64,000 bases of DNA from contig NZ_JAABOS010000011.1 in assembly GCF_010078235.1 (NCBI RefSeq), positions 1-64,000 of the forward strand. Direction: 5' to 3'. The position numbers were made by a program, and so were the translations under genes. The DNA comes from Cognatundibacterium crateris. Its GTDB lineage: Bacteria; Pseudomonadota; Gammaproteobacteria; Burkholderiales; Burkholderiaceae_D. A model generated the notes under the pieces. That model saw nothing but the letters and a program-made list of their open reading frames with translations. It was not told the DNA's origin and ran no database searches. Positions 30,047 through 39,029 of the stretch are shown here, one piece after another. The stretch's first letter is position 1; each line of letters opens with the position of its first letter.

Positions 30047-31111
30047 TTATTCAGCCTGTTTCTGACGCAAACGTTCGGCAGCAGCGCGCAACATGCTGAC
30101 TGTGCTATCCCAGTCGACACAGCCATCCGTTACCGAACAGCCGTACTTGAGTTCGCTCAGATCGGCAGGAATAGCCTGATTACCTGCCGCCAGATTCGAC
30201 TCTATCATTACCCCCACAATAGATTGGTTGCCATTCGCGATCTGGTTCACCACGTCGGCCATGACCAGAGGTTGTAATTCCGGTTTTTTATAACTGTTGG
30301 CATGCGAGCAGTCAACCACGATATTCGGTGCCAGTTTGGCTTTCACTAAAGCTTGCTGCGCCATCGCGACCGATACCGTATCGTAGTTTGGACGGTCGCC
30401 GCCGCCACGCAATACCACGTGACCGTAAGGATTGCCGCTGGTACGCACGATCGCTACCCGGCCCTGACCATTCAGTCCCAGGAAGGAGTGCGGGTGGGAG
30501 GCAGACAGGATCGCATTGATCGCGATGCTGATATCACCATCAGTACCATTTTTGAAGCCTACCGGTGTCGACAAGCCGGACGACATTTCCCTATGTGTTT
30601 GCGATTCCGTGGTGCGGGCACCAATCGCAGTCCAGGCGATCAGGTCGCCCAGATATTGCGGAGAAATCGGATCAAGTGCTTCGGTTGCCGTCGGCAAGCC
30701 CAATTCGCACACATCGAGCAGGAAGCGGCGCGCTTTTTCCATGCCTTCATCGACGCGGAAGGAATCATCCATATAAGGATCATTGATATAGCCTTTCCAG
30801 CCTGTGGTAGTACGTGGTTTTTCAAAATACACCCGCATCACCAGCAGCATCACATCGCTGAGCTCTTCCTGCAAAGCCTTCAGGCGCCGCGCATAATCCA
30901 GACCCGCCACCGGATCGTGGATAGAGCAGGGGCCGACTACCACGAACAGGCGCGGATCTTTGCGGTCCAGGATGGCGCGCAGGGTTTCGCGGCTTTTTTC
31001 CACGACATCGCCAGCCAGTTCGCTCAAAGGCAGGCGGGCATGCAGTTCTTCCGGTGTCGGCATGGTGTCGAATGCGCTGACATTAATGTTTTCTAATGCG
31101 GCTTGAGTCAT
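30047..31111 (-). CDS. aroG: 3-deoxy-7-phosphoheptulonate (DAHP) synthase, class I
   Basis: A 354-residue enzyme for the first step of aromatic amino acid synthesis: PEP plus erythrose-4-phosphate. Motifs are VVVGPCSIHDP (about residue 56-66), EKPRTTTGWKGYINDP, GARTTESQTHRE and the metal/PEP region DCSHANSYKKPE. The AroG/F/H subfamily is usually feedback-inhibited by Phe, Tyr or Trp; which one cannot be told here. I use aroG as the generic symbol. No leader-peptide attenuator was noticed upstream. Confidence 0.93.
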   Translation of the reverse strand: MTQAALENINVSAFDTMPTPEELHARLPLSELAGDVVEKSRETLRAILDRKDPRLFVVVGPCSIHDPVAGLDYARRLKALQEELSDVMLLVMRVYFEKPRTTTGWKGYINDPYMDDSFRVDEGMEKARRFLLDVCELGLPTATEALDPISPQYLGDLIAWTAIGARTTESQTHREMSSGLSTPVGFKNGTDGDISIAINAILSASHPHSFLGLNGQGRVAIVRTSGNPYGHVVLRGGGDRPNYDTVSVAMAQQALVKAKLAPNIVVDCSHANSYKKPELQPLVMADVVNQIANGNQSIVGVMIESNLAAGNQAIPADLSELKYGCSVTDGCVDWDSTVSMLRAAAERLRQKQAE

Positions 31112-31473
31112 TGTTATTTCTTAAATGAGAAGTGAGTGTTAGGGCTATACGCTAAGTGTACTAAAGCAGGTCCCAGGCAAGCGTGGGACTGCATGGGCGA
31201 CGGGGGTGGTGTCTCCACGCTTAGTTCCGGATAGGATGTAGCGCTTCAGCTGAATAAATCGCTGTTTATTATGACGCAAAACCCTGTTGCGCTGCAAAAC
31301 CCGCTGTTTTCCTGGTTTTACCGGCACTGTTGTTGATCTGCGTAAGAAGATCTGTTCCGGTATGCAGTTGCTGTACGTGGCACAATGGCATTCTTTTGGA
31401 CTTCCGGCATGGCCAGGTTTGACCTGGCTTGCCACTGCGTCTGTCCTCAGTATTTTACAAAGCGATAGTGATT
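31112..31473. other. Intergenic region between aroG and the PhyH-type gene
   Basis: This 362-nt divergent spacer holds no credible gene. Two small hairpins are visible: GTCCCA/TGGGAC (31170-31189) in the aroG leader and GCCAGGT/ACCTGGC (31412-31428) just ahead of the dioxygenase-like gene. Both promoters must lie here. No terminator U-run or leader peptide was recognised. Confidence 0.5.
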
Positions 31474-32229
31474 ATGTTGAGCAGTTTACAAATCCAGACC
31501 TTTCAGGATCAGGGCTATCTGATTTTACCCGGGCTGGCGGATAAAGATTTTTGTGAGCAGGTATTGGCCTATGCGCAGCAGGCGGTACTGCAACAGAGCC
31601 AGCCCATCGAGTACGAAGCAGATACCCGCTACCCAGGTGCTCCGGTATCACGCGATGCAGAAGGGGGGCTGACTTCGCGTCGCTTGCTGCAGGCGTATGC
31701 GCGCGATCCTTTGCTGGCTGACTGGGCGACCGGCGCTGCGCTGAGCCAGCCCTTATTGCAATTACTGGGAGATGGCGCCTTGCTGTCGCAGGCTCACCAT
31801 AACTGCATCATGACCAAGCAGCCACAGTATTCGACCGCAACCGGCTGGCATCGCGACAGCCGCTACTGGGGCTTTGCGCGCGCAGAACTGGTATCGGCCT
31901 GGCTGGCTTTGCGCAATGAGACGATACAGAATGGCTGTTTGCTGGTGATTCCAGCTTCGCACCGCTGGCAGGTGCAGCCGGAACAGCTCGATACGGCCCA
32001 GTTCCTGCGCAGCGATGTGGAACAAAATCAGGCCTTGCTGGCACAGGCCGTGCCTGTGCCTTTGCAACAGGGTGATGTCTTGCTGTTCCATAGTAATTTG
32101 TTCCACGCTGCGGGTAAAAACCATACCGTGCAGACGAAGTTTTCTATGGTGTTCACTTACCGAGCCGCCGATAATCCGCCGCAAGCGGGTAGCCGTTCCG
32201 CCAGCCTGCCTGAGATTGCATTGACCTGA
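31474..32229 (+). CDS. Phytanoyl-CoA dioxygenase (PhyH)-family protein
   Basis: A 251-residue member of the Fe(II)/2-oxoglutarate oxygenase superfamily. TGWHRDSRYWGF gives the HxD iron ligands (about residues 127-129) and LFHSNLFHAAGKNHT the distal histidine (about 212). An FQDQGYLILPGL start is typical. The substrate is not predictable; relatives hydroxylate small lipids, amino acids or metabolites. ATG 31474 (MLSSLQIQTF) is chosen over a start 15 codons upstream, which would add an unrelated hydrophobic stretch. An esterase gene follows after 40 bp. Confidence 0.8.
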   Translation: MLSSLQIQTFQDQGYLILPGLADKDFCEQVLAYAQQAVLQQSQPIEYEADTRYPGAPVSRDAEGGLTSRRLLQAYARDPLLADWATGAALSQPLLQLLGDGALLSQAHHNCIMTKQPQYSTATGWHRDSRYWGFARAELVSAWLALRNETIQNGCLLVIPASHRWQVQPEQLDTAQFLRSDVEQNQALLAQAVPVPLQQGDVLLFHSNLFHAAGKNHTVQTKFSMVFTYRAADNPPQAGSRSASLPEIALT

Positions 32230-32269
32230 ATTTTTTGCGTGTTCAAGACAGTAAAACTGAGAGGAAATC

Positions 32270-33199
32270 ATGGCGGAACACAATGTTGCCCGCTCCGTTG
32301 GACTATGCACTGCACGCATTTTTAAGACGCTTTTCTGGCTGACGCTGATGACTGCTGCGAATCAGACAGCAGCGCAAACGCAGCCATGGCAGACCTTCAC
32401 CGCTTGCGGTGGATTGCAGTTTGATTTTTTGCCAGCCGCTGCCAACAGCACGAAAGCAGAAGCTGCTCCAGCACCTGCACCGCTGGTACTGGTGGTGCAT
32501 GGCGGTGGCTGGAGTAGCGGTTCGCGTGAGGATTATCACGGATTACAGAGCTGGCTTAGTCAGCAGGGACTGGCCTCACTCAGCATTGATTATCGGCTGG
32601 CACCAGCCGCAAGGTTTCCTGCGCAGGCAGAGGACACGCGTTGCGCTCTGCAGTGGGTGCAGCAACAGGCGCCGGCCTTGGGCATACAGCCTGACCGCCT
32701 GGCTGGCTTTGGTATTTCAGCCGGTGCGCATTTGCTGGCGCTGACTGCGCTGCCTGCTTCGGCAGCAAAGCGCTCGCCAGTAAAGCAGGCCGCCTTGCGG
32801 TGCGTGGTCTTACATGGTGCGCCTACCGACTTACTGGCCTGGTGGCGCAGTTCGTCCGACGATATGAGCGGGCCCATGTCTCAGCGCCGGATGTTGATGC
32901 AGTTATTTGGGCAAGGCGCGGATCAGGCCGAGCCAGCTTATCGCGCTGCCAGTCCGCTGTATCACGTAAAAAACCTCAGTTTCGGTTCTGGCGGGCCGCG
33001 CTGGCTATTACTACATGGTGAACAGGATGTGACCGTGCCCGTACAGCAAGCACAACGATTTACCGATGCCATCAAGGCAGCCGGTGGGCAGGCTGAGCTG
33101 CTGCGTTTGCCGGATACCGGTCATATCGGTTTTGGCACGCACGACCGACAAGTCGCCGCGCGTGTCAGTCGTTTTTACCAAGACTGTCTGAAAAAATAG
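32270..33199 (+). CDS. Alpha/beta hydrolase, HSL-type esterase
   Basis: A 309-residue hydrolase with a likely signal peptide or anchor at about residues 14-35 (ARIFKTLFWLTLMTAANQTAAQT). The oxyanion motif HGGGW lies near 76-80 and the nucleophile elbow GISAGA near 149-154. The acid and histidine are probably in HGEQDVTVP and DTGHIGF. It probably cleaves a carboxyl ester outside the cytoplasm. It follows the PhyH-type gene by 40 bp and may share its transcript. GAGAGGA precedes the ATG. Confidence 0.85.
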   Translation: MAEHNVARSVGLCTARIFKTLFWLTLMTAANQTAAQTQPWQTFTACGGLQFDFLPAAANSTKAEAAPAPAPLVLVVHGGGWSSGSREDYHGLQSWLSQQGLASLSIDYRLAPAARFPAQAEDTRCALQWVQQQAPALGIQPDRLAGFGISAGAHLLALTALPASAAKRSPVKQAALRCVVLHGAPTDLLAWWRSSSDDMSGPMSQRRMLMQLFGQGADQAEPAYRAASPLYHVKNLSFGSGGPRWLLLHGEQDVTVPVQQAQRFTDAIKAAGGQAELLRLPDTGHIGFGTHDRQVAARVSRFYQDCLKK

Positions 33200-33205
33200 G
33201 AATAG

Positions 33206-33305
33206 GAGTTACGCAAAATCGTCCCGGCAAGGCATGGCGACGCAGACAGTACGCATAGTACGACAAGGAGCCATAACGCAGCTGGGGCGGTTTTGCGTAA
33301 GTTCT
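33206..33305. repeat. Palindromic repeat element of about 100 bp
   Basis: The ends are inverted copies: TTACGCAAAATCGTCCC on the left (33209-33225) and, in reverse complement, TTACGCAAAACCGCCCC (33285-33301). The interior is also partly self-complementary (ATGGC and GTAC blocks). The element begins 7 bp after the esterase stop and contains no gene. It has the look of a non-autonomous, dispersed intergenic hairpin; other copies cannot be checked here. It may act as a 3'-end stabiliser or terminator. The rest of the spacer to 33508 is AT-rich with no gene. Confidence 0.7.
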
Positions 33306-33508
33306 AAGGAAAAAAAAGCGACATTTTCCCTTTTGTAACTGAAAAAAAATTATCGTTTAAAAATGTTTCTGTGTCAGAATCGGGCAAATATATTAGTTCT
33401 TATTGACATGTAAATTGTGTGAAAGCCATTTTCCTCGTCGCTACGGCCTAATGTCGCAGGCGCTTAGCTGGTACGTCTGCATCCGACTAACCCAGCTTGT
33501 GATCCAGA

Positions 33509-34312
33509 ATGCGACCCGCTTATTTTTTCCGTTTGTTGACTCAAGTGGTATTGCCGTGCAGTGTGATGTTGATCATGTCTGTCTGGCATCGTGACGTCGC
33601 AGCGCAACCCGGGACACGCCTGCCCATCCCGGTTTTCATGCAGGAAATGGTCGATGCAAAAGGCCAGGCTCCGAAAATGATGCGGATGGAGAATTTCCTG
33701 GATTTCGCTGCGATCAGTGAAAATCTGCAATTGCAGCCTGTGTTCTATCCATGGCGTCGTGCGATCAACAAAGCGGCAAACGGTGAGGGTTTGATTTTCG
33801 GAATGGCGCGCAATAAGCAGAACGAAAAAAATTTCCATTTTTCCCTGCCAGTGCATAGCCGTTACATTTTTCTTGTGACCCGCGCTGATGCTCAATTCCC
33901 TTTTCATGATTGGAATGATCTGAAGGGCAAGAGTGTAGGCGTTCCGCGTGGCGCTCAATTTAATGAGGCTTTCGAAGCGCATCAGGATAAGTTGTTTAAG
34001 CTGGAACAAGACAGCCCGGAGCCGCTGTCCCGGATTTACAAGCTATTGTTTAAACGCATGGATGCTGCCGTGTTTGCCAGTCCTGTAAAGAATCCCAAAA
34101 TGCTGGAAAACCGTTTGCAGACTTTGCGCGAAGAGAATAAAGCCGGCTTGCCACAAATTGATGATGTGGAACTTGCGGTATTACCTAATCCCTTGATGAC
34201 GGAAAATCTGCATTTCGCAATCCGATCAGACAAGGATGACGGCGTGATCGAACAATTGAATGACGCGATATTACGCGCGCGCAAAGCGGGTATCCTGGAA
34301 GATATCCGCTAA
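33509..34312 (+). CDS. Periplasmic solute-binding protein, family 3-like
   Basis: A 267-residue protein with a signal peptide (about residues 1-33; LCSV-type core then DVAAQPG). The body has the fold pattern of extracellular solute-binding proteins: FYPWRRAINKAANGEGLIFG, FPFHDWNDLKGKSVGVPRGAQF and a C-terminal IEQLNDAILRARKAGILEDI. No permease or ATPase gene lies beside it. Such orphan proteins often feed a sensor or an unlinked transporter. The ligand is unknown; amino acids or other small molecules are possible. Confidence 0.75.
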   Translation: MRPAYFFRLLTQVVLPCSVMLIMSVWHRDVAAQPGTRLPIPVFMQEMVDAKGQAPKMMRMENFLDFAAISENLQLQPVFYPWRRAINKAANGEGLIFGMARNKQNEKNFHFSLPVHSRYIFLVTRADAQFPFHDWNDLKGKSVGVPRGAQFNEAFEAHQDKLFKLEQDSPEPLSRIYKLLFKRMDAAVFASPVKNPKMLENRLQTLREENKAGLPQIDDVELAVLPNPLMTENLHFAIRSDKDDGVIEQLNDAILRARKAGILEDIR

Positions 34313-34354
34313 GTTCAACTGGCTCGTCAAGCTGACTTGACCGTTAGCGCCAAC

Positions 34355-35602
34355 TCATAGTTCCAGCGCGATCAGTTCCTGTACTGTCTGGCGACGCCGG
34401 ATCTGACGTATTTGCTCTCCATCGACCAGCACTTCCGGTATCAGTGGTCGCGAATTATAGTTGGATGACATCGAGGCGCCATATGCACCGGTGTCATGAA
34501 ACACGAACAAATCACCGATTTCGCTGGCTGGCAAATCCTGGCTGGTCACGACACCGCCATCTTCCTGAGTGAACACATCACCGGACTCACACAAAGGACC
34601 CGCGACGACGGTCGGCCGCAGTTCAGTAGTGCGTGCCTCGCCTTCGGCTGTGAGTACGCTGATCTGATGGTAGCTGCCATACATCGCTGGACGCGCCAGA
34701 TCGTTGAAGCCTGCATCCACCAGTGCAAAGAAATTATTGCCTACCTGTTTTTGCGCGCGTAATTCTGCGATCAGCAAGCCCGATTGCGCGACCAGGAAAC
34801 GGCCGGGTTCGATTTCCATACTGATGCGATGACCCAGATGTGCCTCTATCTGCATTCTGGCCTGATTCCATAATTCGAAGTAGTGATCGGTATCGACAAT
34901 AGCTTCACCTGCGCGATACGGTATCGATAAACCGCCACCGACTGAGATCGCCTGGATATCGCAATCGAGTAATTTGACCTGAGCAATCATCGCATCGCAT
35001 ACGCTTTGCAAATGGCTGTAATCCACGCCGGAGCCGATATGCATATGCAAGCCGACCAGTTGCAAGCCGTATTGCCTGATCAGGCTCAGCGCTGCCGGTA
35101 ATTCTTCAAACCAGATGCCATGCTTGCTTTGTTCACCGCCGGTATTGGTTTTGCGGCTGTGACCATGACCAAAGCCGGGGTTAATTCTCAGCCATACCGG
35201 ATGGCCGGGATGGGCTTGTCCCAGTTGCTCCAGCATTTGCGGAGAGCCACAGTTGACCGGGATATTCAATTCCACCACGCGGCGCAAAGCCTGACGATCC
35301 AGCAGATCGGCGGTAAATACGATAGGCGCATGGCCAGCATCGCCAGTTTGCAGCGGTGTATAACCTGCCGCCAGTGCACGTTCCACTTCGCCCAGCGAGA
35401 CAGAATCCACCAGCACACCTTCTTCGCGCATCAGGCGTAACAAGTGAATATTGCTGGAGGCTTTCTGGGCAAAGCGAATCACATCAAACTGTTTCAAACG
35501 CGCGATCTGGGAGCGGATGACGCTGGCGTCATAGGCCCAGCACGGGGTCTGGTAGGTGTGGGCAATTTCTGCAATCTGACTCGGTGTGATGTGGTGGCTC
35601 AT
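34355..35602 (-). CDS. lysA: Diaminopimelate decarboxylase-like PLP enzyme
   Basis: A 415-residue fold-III PLP decarboxylase. The PLP lysine is in FAQKASSN (about residue 48). LHMHIGSGVDYSHL, GGGLSIPYR and EPGRFLVAQSG are the phosphate and substrate loops, and CESGD gives the active-site cysteine from the other subunit. This fits the last step of lysine synthesis, but the family also includes other decarboxylases, so lysA is probable rather than proven. It is divergent from an Lrp-type regulator over a 128-bp spacer. Confidence 0.85.
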   Translation of the reverse strand: MSHHITPSQIAEIAHTYQTPCWAYDASVIRSQIARLKQFDVIRFAQKASSNIHLLRLMREEGVLVDSVSLGEVERALAAGYTPLQTGDAGHAPIVFTADLLDRQALRRVVELNIPVNCGSPQMLEQLGQAHPGHPVWLRINPGFGHGHSRKTNTGGEQSKHGIWFEELPAALSLIRQYGLQLVGLHMHIGSGVDYSHLQSVCDAMIAQVKLLDCDIQAISVGGGLSIPYRAGEAIVDTDHYFELWNQARMQIEAHLGHRISMEIEPGRFLVAQSGLLIAELRAQKQVGNNFFALVDAGFNDLARPAMYGSYHQISVLTAEGEARTTELRPTVVAGPLCESGDVFTQEDGGVVTSQDLPASEIGDLFVFHDTGAYGASMSSNYNSRPLIPEVLVDGEQIRQIRRRQTVQELIALEL

Positions 35603-35675
35603 GGCTGTTTTCCGGGGCTGAACTTAGTGTAAGCTCTACTTTAACAAGCACACTTGCGGCTCTGAAGGGGCATTC

Positions 35676-35693
35676 ATCAGTAAAATGACTGAT
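35676..35693. promoter_or_regulatory. Inverted repeat in the lysA/Lrp divergent spacer
   Basis: ATCAGT and ACTGAT are perfect 6-bp arms with a 6-bp AT-rich spacer (AAAATG). The site lies 38 bp before the Lrp-type start. Lrp/AsnC regulators often bind such dyads near their own promoters. The assignment is inferred from position. Confidence 0.45.
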
Positions 35694-35730
35694 TCCCAGC
35701 GCAATCAATGGAAATTTCACAGAAAAGCTT

Positions 35731-36186
35731 ATGAATTCCAAGATCGATCAGTTTGATCATAAAATTTTACTTTTATTGCAACAAGATGCGCGCATTTCCC
35801 ATGCCGAAATTGGCCGTCAAGTGCATTTAAGTCAGCCCGCGGTCTCTGAGCGCATCAAGCGGCTGGAAGCTTCAGGGGTGATACGCGGCTATAAGGCCGA
35901 TATTAATCCGAGGGCGCTGGGTTACCAGATCACCGCCATGATCCGCGTTTCTACCCAGCAGGGACGGCCCTACGCGCAATATGTGGCAAACTGTCCGGAA
36001 ATCATAGATTGCTATACCGTGACCGGCGAAGATGGCTGCGTGATGCGGGTGCTGGCCAGTGATGTAGAGCATTTACAGCGCATCATCAATGAATTGAACG
36101 CATTTGGCTCCACCTCAACGGCCATCGTATTGACGACCCATGTGGCGGGAAAAACCATTACTCCCCCTCAGATCGCTAACCACTGA
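35731..36186 (+). CDS. Lrp/AsnC-family transcriptional regulator
   Basis: A 151-residue protein with the usual family length. The N-terminal helix-turn-helix reads ILLLLQQDARISHAEIGRQVHLSQPAVSERIKRL (about residues 12-45). The C-terminal RAM domain has the amino-acid-binding strand VTGEDGCVMRVLASDVEHL. It is divergent from lysA and probably responds to an amino acid, perhaps lysine. An outer-membrane protein gene starts 9 bp after the stop. Confidence 0.92.
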   Translation: MNSKIDQFDHKILLLLQQDARISHAEIGRQVHLSQPAVSERIKRLEASGVIRGYKADINPRALGYQITAMIRVSTQQGRPYAQYVANCPEIIDCYTVTGEDGCVMRVLASDVEHLQRIINELNAFGSTSTAIVLTTHVAGKTITPPQIANH

Positions 36187-36195
36187 AAGCCAGCT

Positions 36196-36960
36196 ATGCA
36201 TCTCAGAAATGCCCAATTCCCTGTCATCAGCTTGTTACTGGTCGCGATGCCCATGGTCTGTGTCGCTGAAGAAGAGCCGATTTCACCGTATCGGCCATCG
36301 GTATCCAATTCTGCTCAGTTACCCGCAGTGGGACAATTAGAGCTGGAGCTGGGCATGCTGACTGCCAGCAGCGATAGCCGGCGGCAAAGTCTGCCGTATC
36401 TGATGAAGCTGGCCTGGTCAGAACAATGGGGTGTATTGCTCGGCGGTGAAGCCAGAATACGCAATACACAAGCCGGAGTGCTGGAACAGGGTGTGGGCGA
36501 CACCAACCTGGTACTCAAGCGCGCCTTTATCATGAATAAGGAGACCGCATTCGGACTGGAACTCAGTGTGAAATTGCCGACTGCCGGTTCCGTGCTCGGT
36601 TCCGGTCAGCGTGATTATGGCCTCAACAGTATTTACAGCCAGGATCTGGGCGACTGGCATGTTGACAATAACCTCAATGCGACGCGCCTGGGTGTTTGCG
36701 ATCCGGGTACTTCATGCTGGCAAACTGGCTTGTCTTCAGCCTGGACGTATAGCCTCAGCGATAAAACCAAATTACTCGGAGAATGGTCAGGTACCCAGCG
36801 CCGTGGTAGCAAGCCGCAATCGCAAATCCTGCTGGCAGCCAGCTACAGTCCGACACCGCGCCTGAGTTTCGATCTTGGCGTGACTAAGGGCATGAGCCAG
36901 GCAGCGAATAACTGGACCTGGTTTACAGGTGTTGTCGTGCCGCTGGCTAAACTGTTCTGA
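36196..36960 (+). CDS. Outer-membrane beta-barrel protein (transporter family, MetA-degradation-like)
   Basis: A 254-residue protein with a signal peptide of about 23 residues (LLLVAMPMVCVAEE). Alternating short amphipathic strands follow, such as GQLELELGML, WGVLLGGEARI, TAFGLELSVKLPTAG and TPRLSFDLGVTKG. The protein ends in F, as outer-membrane barrels often do. The pattern is like the PF13557 'phenol MetA' barrel family, whose cargo is unknown. It follows the Lrp-type gene closely and may be co-transcribed. Confidence 0.7.
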   Translation: MHLRNAQFPVISLLLVAMPMVCVAEEEPISPYRPSVSNSAQLPAVGQLELELGMLTASSDSRRQSLPYLMKLAWSEQWGVLLGGEARIRNTQAGVLEQGVGDTNLVLKRAFIMNKETAFGLELSVKLPTAGSVLGSGQRDYGLNSIYSQDLGDWHVDNNLNATRLGVCDPGTSCWQTGLSSAWTYSLSDKTKLLGEWSGTQRRGSKPQSQILLAASYSPTPRLSFDLGVTKGMSQAANNWTWFTGVVVPLAKLF

Positions 36961-37034
36961 GTCAAGCTGGCGACCTGCGCAACTCGTATAATAGGCAGCC
37001 TTGCTAACCGTTTTATTCATACCCTGGATACCCT

Positions 37035-37556
37035 ATGTTGGAACCCTCTTCTCCACGTAAATTGAAAATTTTCATCGTGATCGCGGTACTTGCGCTGGCT
37101 GTGCTGGGGATAGTGCTGGTGAAATCGGATTCCGCCAAAGCGGTGATGCCTGAAGTGAGTTTCACCAATCTGAAAGGTGAAAAAATCAGCGCACAAAGCC
37201 TGCGTGGCAAAGTGGTGATGGTGAATTTCTGGGCGACTTCCTGCACTACCTGTATCGCGGAAATGCCGGAGATGGTGAAGACCTATCAGCGTTTTCATGC
37301 GCAGGGTCTGGAGTATATAGGCGTAGCCATGAGCTATGACCCGCCGAATTATGTGATTAATTATGCGGAAACCCGTCAGCTGCCGTTTCATATCGCACTG
37401 GATACCAATGGCGGTATCGCACGCGCTTTCAATGATGTGAAACTGACGCCGACCACCTATGTGATCGGCAAGGATGGCGTGATCCTCAAGCGTTATGTGG
37501 GACAGCCTTCTTTCGAGGAATTGCATCAATTACTGGAGCAAGCTTTAAAGGTCTGA
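37035..37556 (+). CDS. TlpA/ResA-like membrane-anchored thioredoxin
   Basis: A 173-residue protein anchored by an N-terminal segment (about residues 11-29). The thioredoxin domain contains WATSCTTC with the redox cysteines at 70 and 73 (CxxC), and the cis-proline loop TPTTYVIGKDG. It would face the periplasm and reduce disulfides, for example during cytochrome c maturation. No ccm gene lies nearby. A shared terminator follows. Confidence 0.9.
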   Translation: MLEPSSPRKLKIFIVIAVLALAVLGIVLVKSDSAKAVMPEVSFTNLKGEKISAQSLRGKVVMVNFWATSCTTCIAEMPEMVKTYQRFHAQGLEYIGVAMSYDPPNYVINYAETRQLPFHIALDTNGGIARAFNDVKLTPTTYVIGKDGVILKRYVGQPSFEELHQLLEQALKV

Positions 37557-37590
37557 ATCTGCTTGCCAGCGTTGCTGAGCGCCCGAAAGT

Positions 37591-37625
37591 AAAAATGCCG
37601 CGATGTTGTTCGCGGCATTTTTTTT
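37591..37625. terminator. Bidirectional terminator between the thioredoxin and KAS III genes
   Basis: AAAAATGCCGCGA (37591-37603) pairs with TCGCGGCATTTTT (37610-37622) around loop TGTTGT. A run of eight T residues is on the plus strand and five on the minus strand. It serves both convergent genes. Confidence 0.95.
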
Positions 37626-37641
37626 GCTGTCAGTGTTGCGA

Positions 37642-38775
37642 TCAGCGTTTCTTGACGACGACGCAGCCTATGGAGTAACCAGCGCCGAAAGAGCAGATTA
37701 CACCGAGCTGACCACTATCCAGATTTTCCTGGTGTTTGTGGAAAGCGATGATGGAACCAGCCGATGAGGTATTGGCATAAGTATCGAGGATGGTCGGCGA
37801 TTCTTCCGCAGTCGCATCGCGACCCAGGATCAGGCGTGCGATCAGCAGGTTCATATTCAGATTCGCCTGATGCAGCCAGAAGCGCTTCACATCGGTGATC
37901 GCCAGGCCGGATTGCTGCACGGTGCTGGTAATCATTTCTGCGGCCATAGGACAGACATCTTTGAATACTTTACGGCCTTGCTGGCGGAACAGTTTATCGG
38001 ACTTGCCGACACCGCTTTCATCCGCGCGGTTTAAGAAGCCGAAGTTATTGCGTATGTTATTGGAGAACGAAGTTTTGAGCTTCAGACCGACGATTTCAAA
38101 CTGATTGTCAGAGCTGGCCAGATCAGCACGCTCGAGCAGAATCGCGGTACAGGCATCACCGAAAATAAAGTGGCTGTCGCGATCACGCCAGTTCAGATGA
38201 CCGCTGGTGATTTCCGGATTCACGACCAGCACGGCGCGAGCCTGGCCGGACTGAATCGCAGTAACAGCCGCCTGAATACCAAAGGTGGCTGAAGAACAGG
38301 CCACATTCACGTCATAGCCATAACCATCTATTCCAAGTGCACTCTGGATTTCGACTGCCATCGCCGGATAGGCGCGCTGCATATTCGATGCGGCGCAAAT
38401 CACTGCATCGACATCAGCTGCGTTACGGCCCGCATTTTGCAAAGCCTGGGTAGCTGCAGCGACGGCCATTTCGCACATGATGGAATGTTCTTCATCGCTG
38501 CGCTCAGGCAGCACCGGTACCATACGGTTTACGTCCAGTACACCGGATTTATTCATCACATAACGGGATTTAATACCGGACGCTTTTTCGATAAAAGCCA
38601 CGCTGGATTCTTCCAGTGCTTTCACGCTGCCGTCCGCGATTGCTGCCGCATGTTCCGCATTGAATTGATTGACGTAGGCATTGAAGCAGACGATCAGTTC
38701 TTCGTTGGAGATGGATTCGGAAGGGGTGTACAGGCCGGTGCCGCTGATGACGACTGTGTGCATCGCTGGATTCAT
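37642..38775 (-). CDS. Beta-ketoacyl-ACP synthase III family protein
   Basis: A 377-residue condensing enzyme. The triad is seen: Cys in NVACSSATFG (about residue 157), His in WLHQANLNMN (about 301) and Asn in TYANTSSAGS (about 333). It is longer than housekeeping FabH (about 320), with an insert near the N-terminus (FNAYVNQFNAEHAAAIADGS). This form occurs alone, outside fab operons, in many betaproteobacteria. It may start fatty acid synthesis or make a special lipid. ATG 38775 (MNPAMHTVV) is preferred to the GTG at 38799. Confidence 0.85.
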   Translation of the reverse strand: MNPAMHTVVISGTGLYTPSESISNEELIVCFNAYVNQFNAEHAAAIADGSVKALEESSVAFIEKASGIKSRYVMNKSGVLDVNRMVPVLPERSDEEHSIMCEMAVAAATQALQNAGRNAADVDAVICAASNMQRAYPAMAVEIQSALGIDGYGYDVNVACSSATFGIQAAVTAIQSGQARAVLVVNPEITSGHLNWRDRDSHFIFGDACTAILLERADLASSDNQFEIVGLKLKTSFSNNIRNNFGFLNRADESGVGKSDKLFRQQGRKVFKDVCPMAAEMITSTVQQSGLAITDVKRFWLHQANLNMNLLIARLILGRDATAEESPTILDTYANTSSAGSIIAFHKHQENLDSGQLGVICSFGAGYSIGCVVVKKR

Positions 38776-39029
38776 CGTGTTCTTTCTTAGTCCGGACACC
38801 GTGAGTCGTCGCTGTTAGCCGCTGTGGCATGCGCAGGCTGACTGGCTGATTGTGCCCTTGAGTTGTACGGAGGTTGCGCAAAATGCGCGACGTTGTCGCT
38901 CAATTCTACACAGAAACCTTCTTTGTTTTACTGTCATTTTCCAGAAATAGAGTGCTTGTTCCAGAAAATCCTGAATCTGATTTTGTTGCAATACAGCATA
39001 CGTAAGCTGATTTACAGTGCCAATTTACG

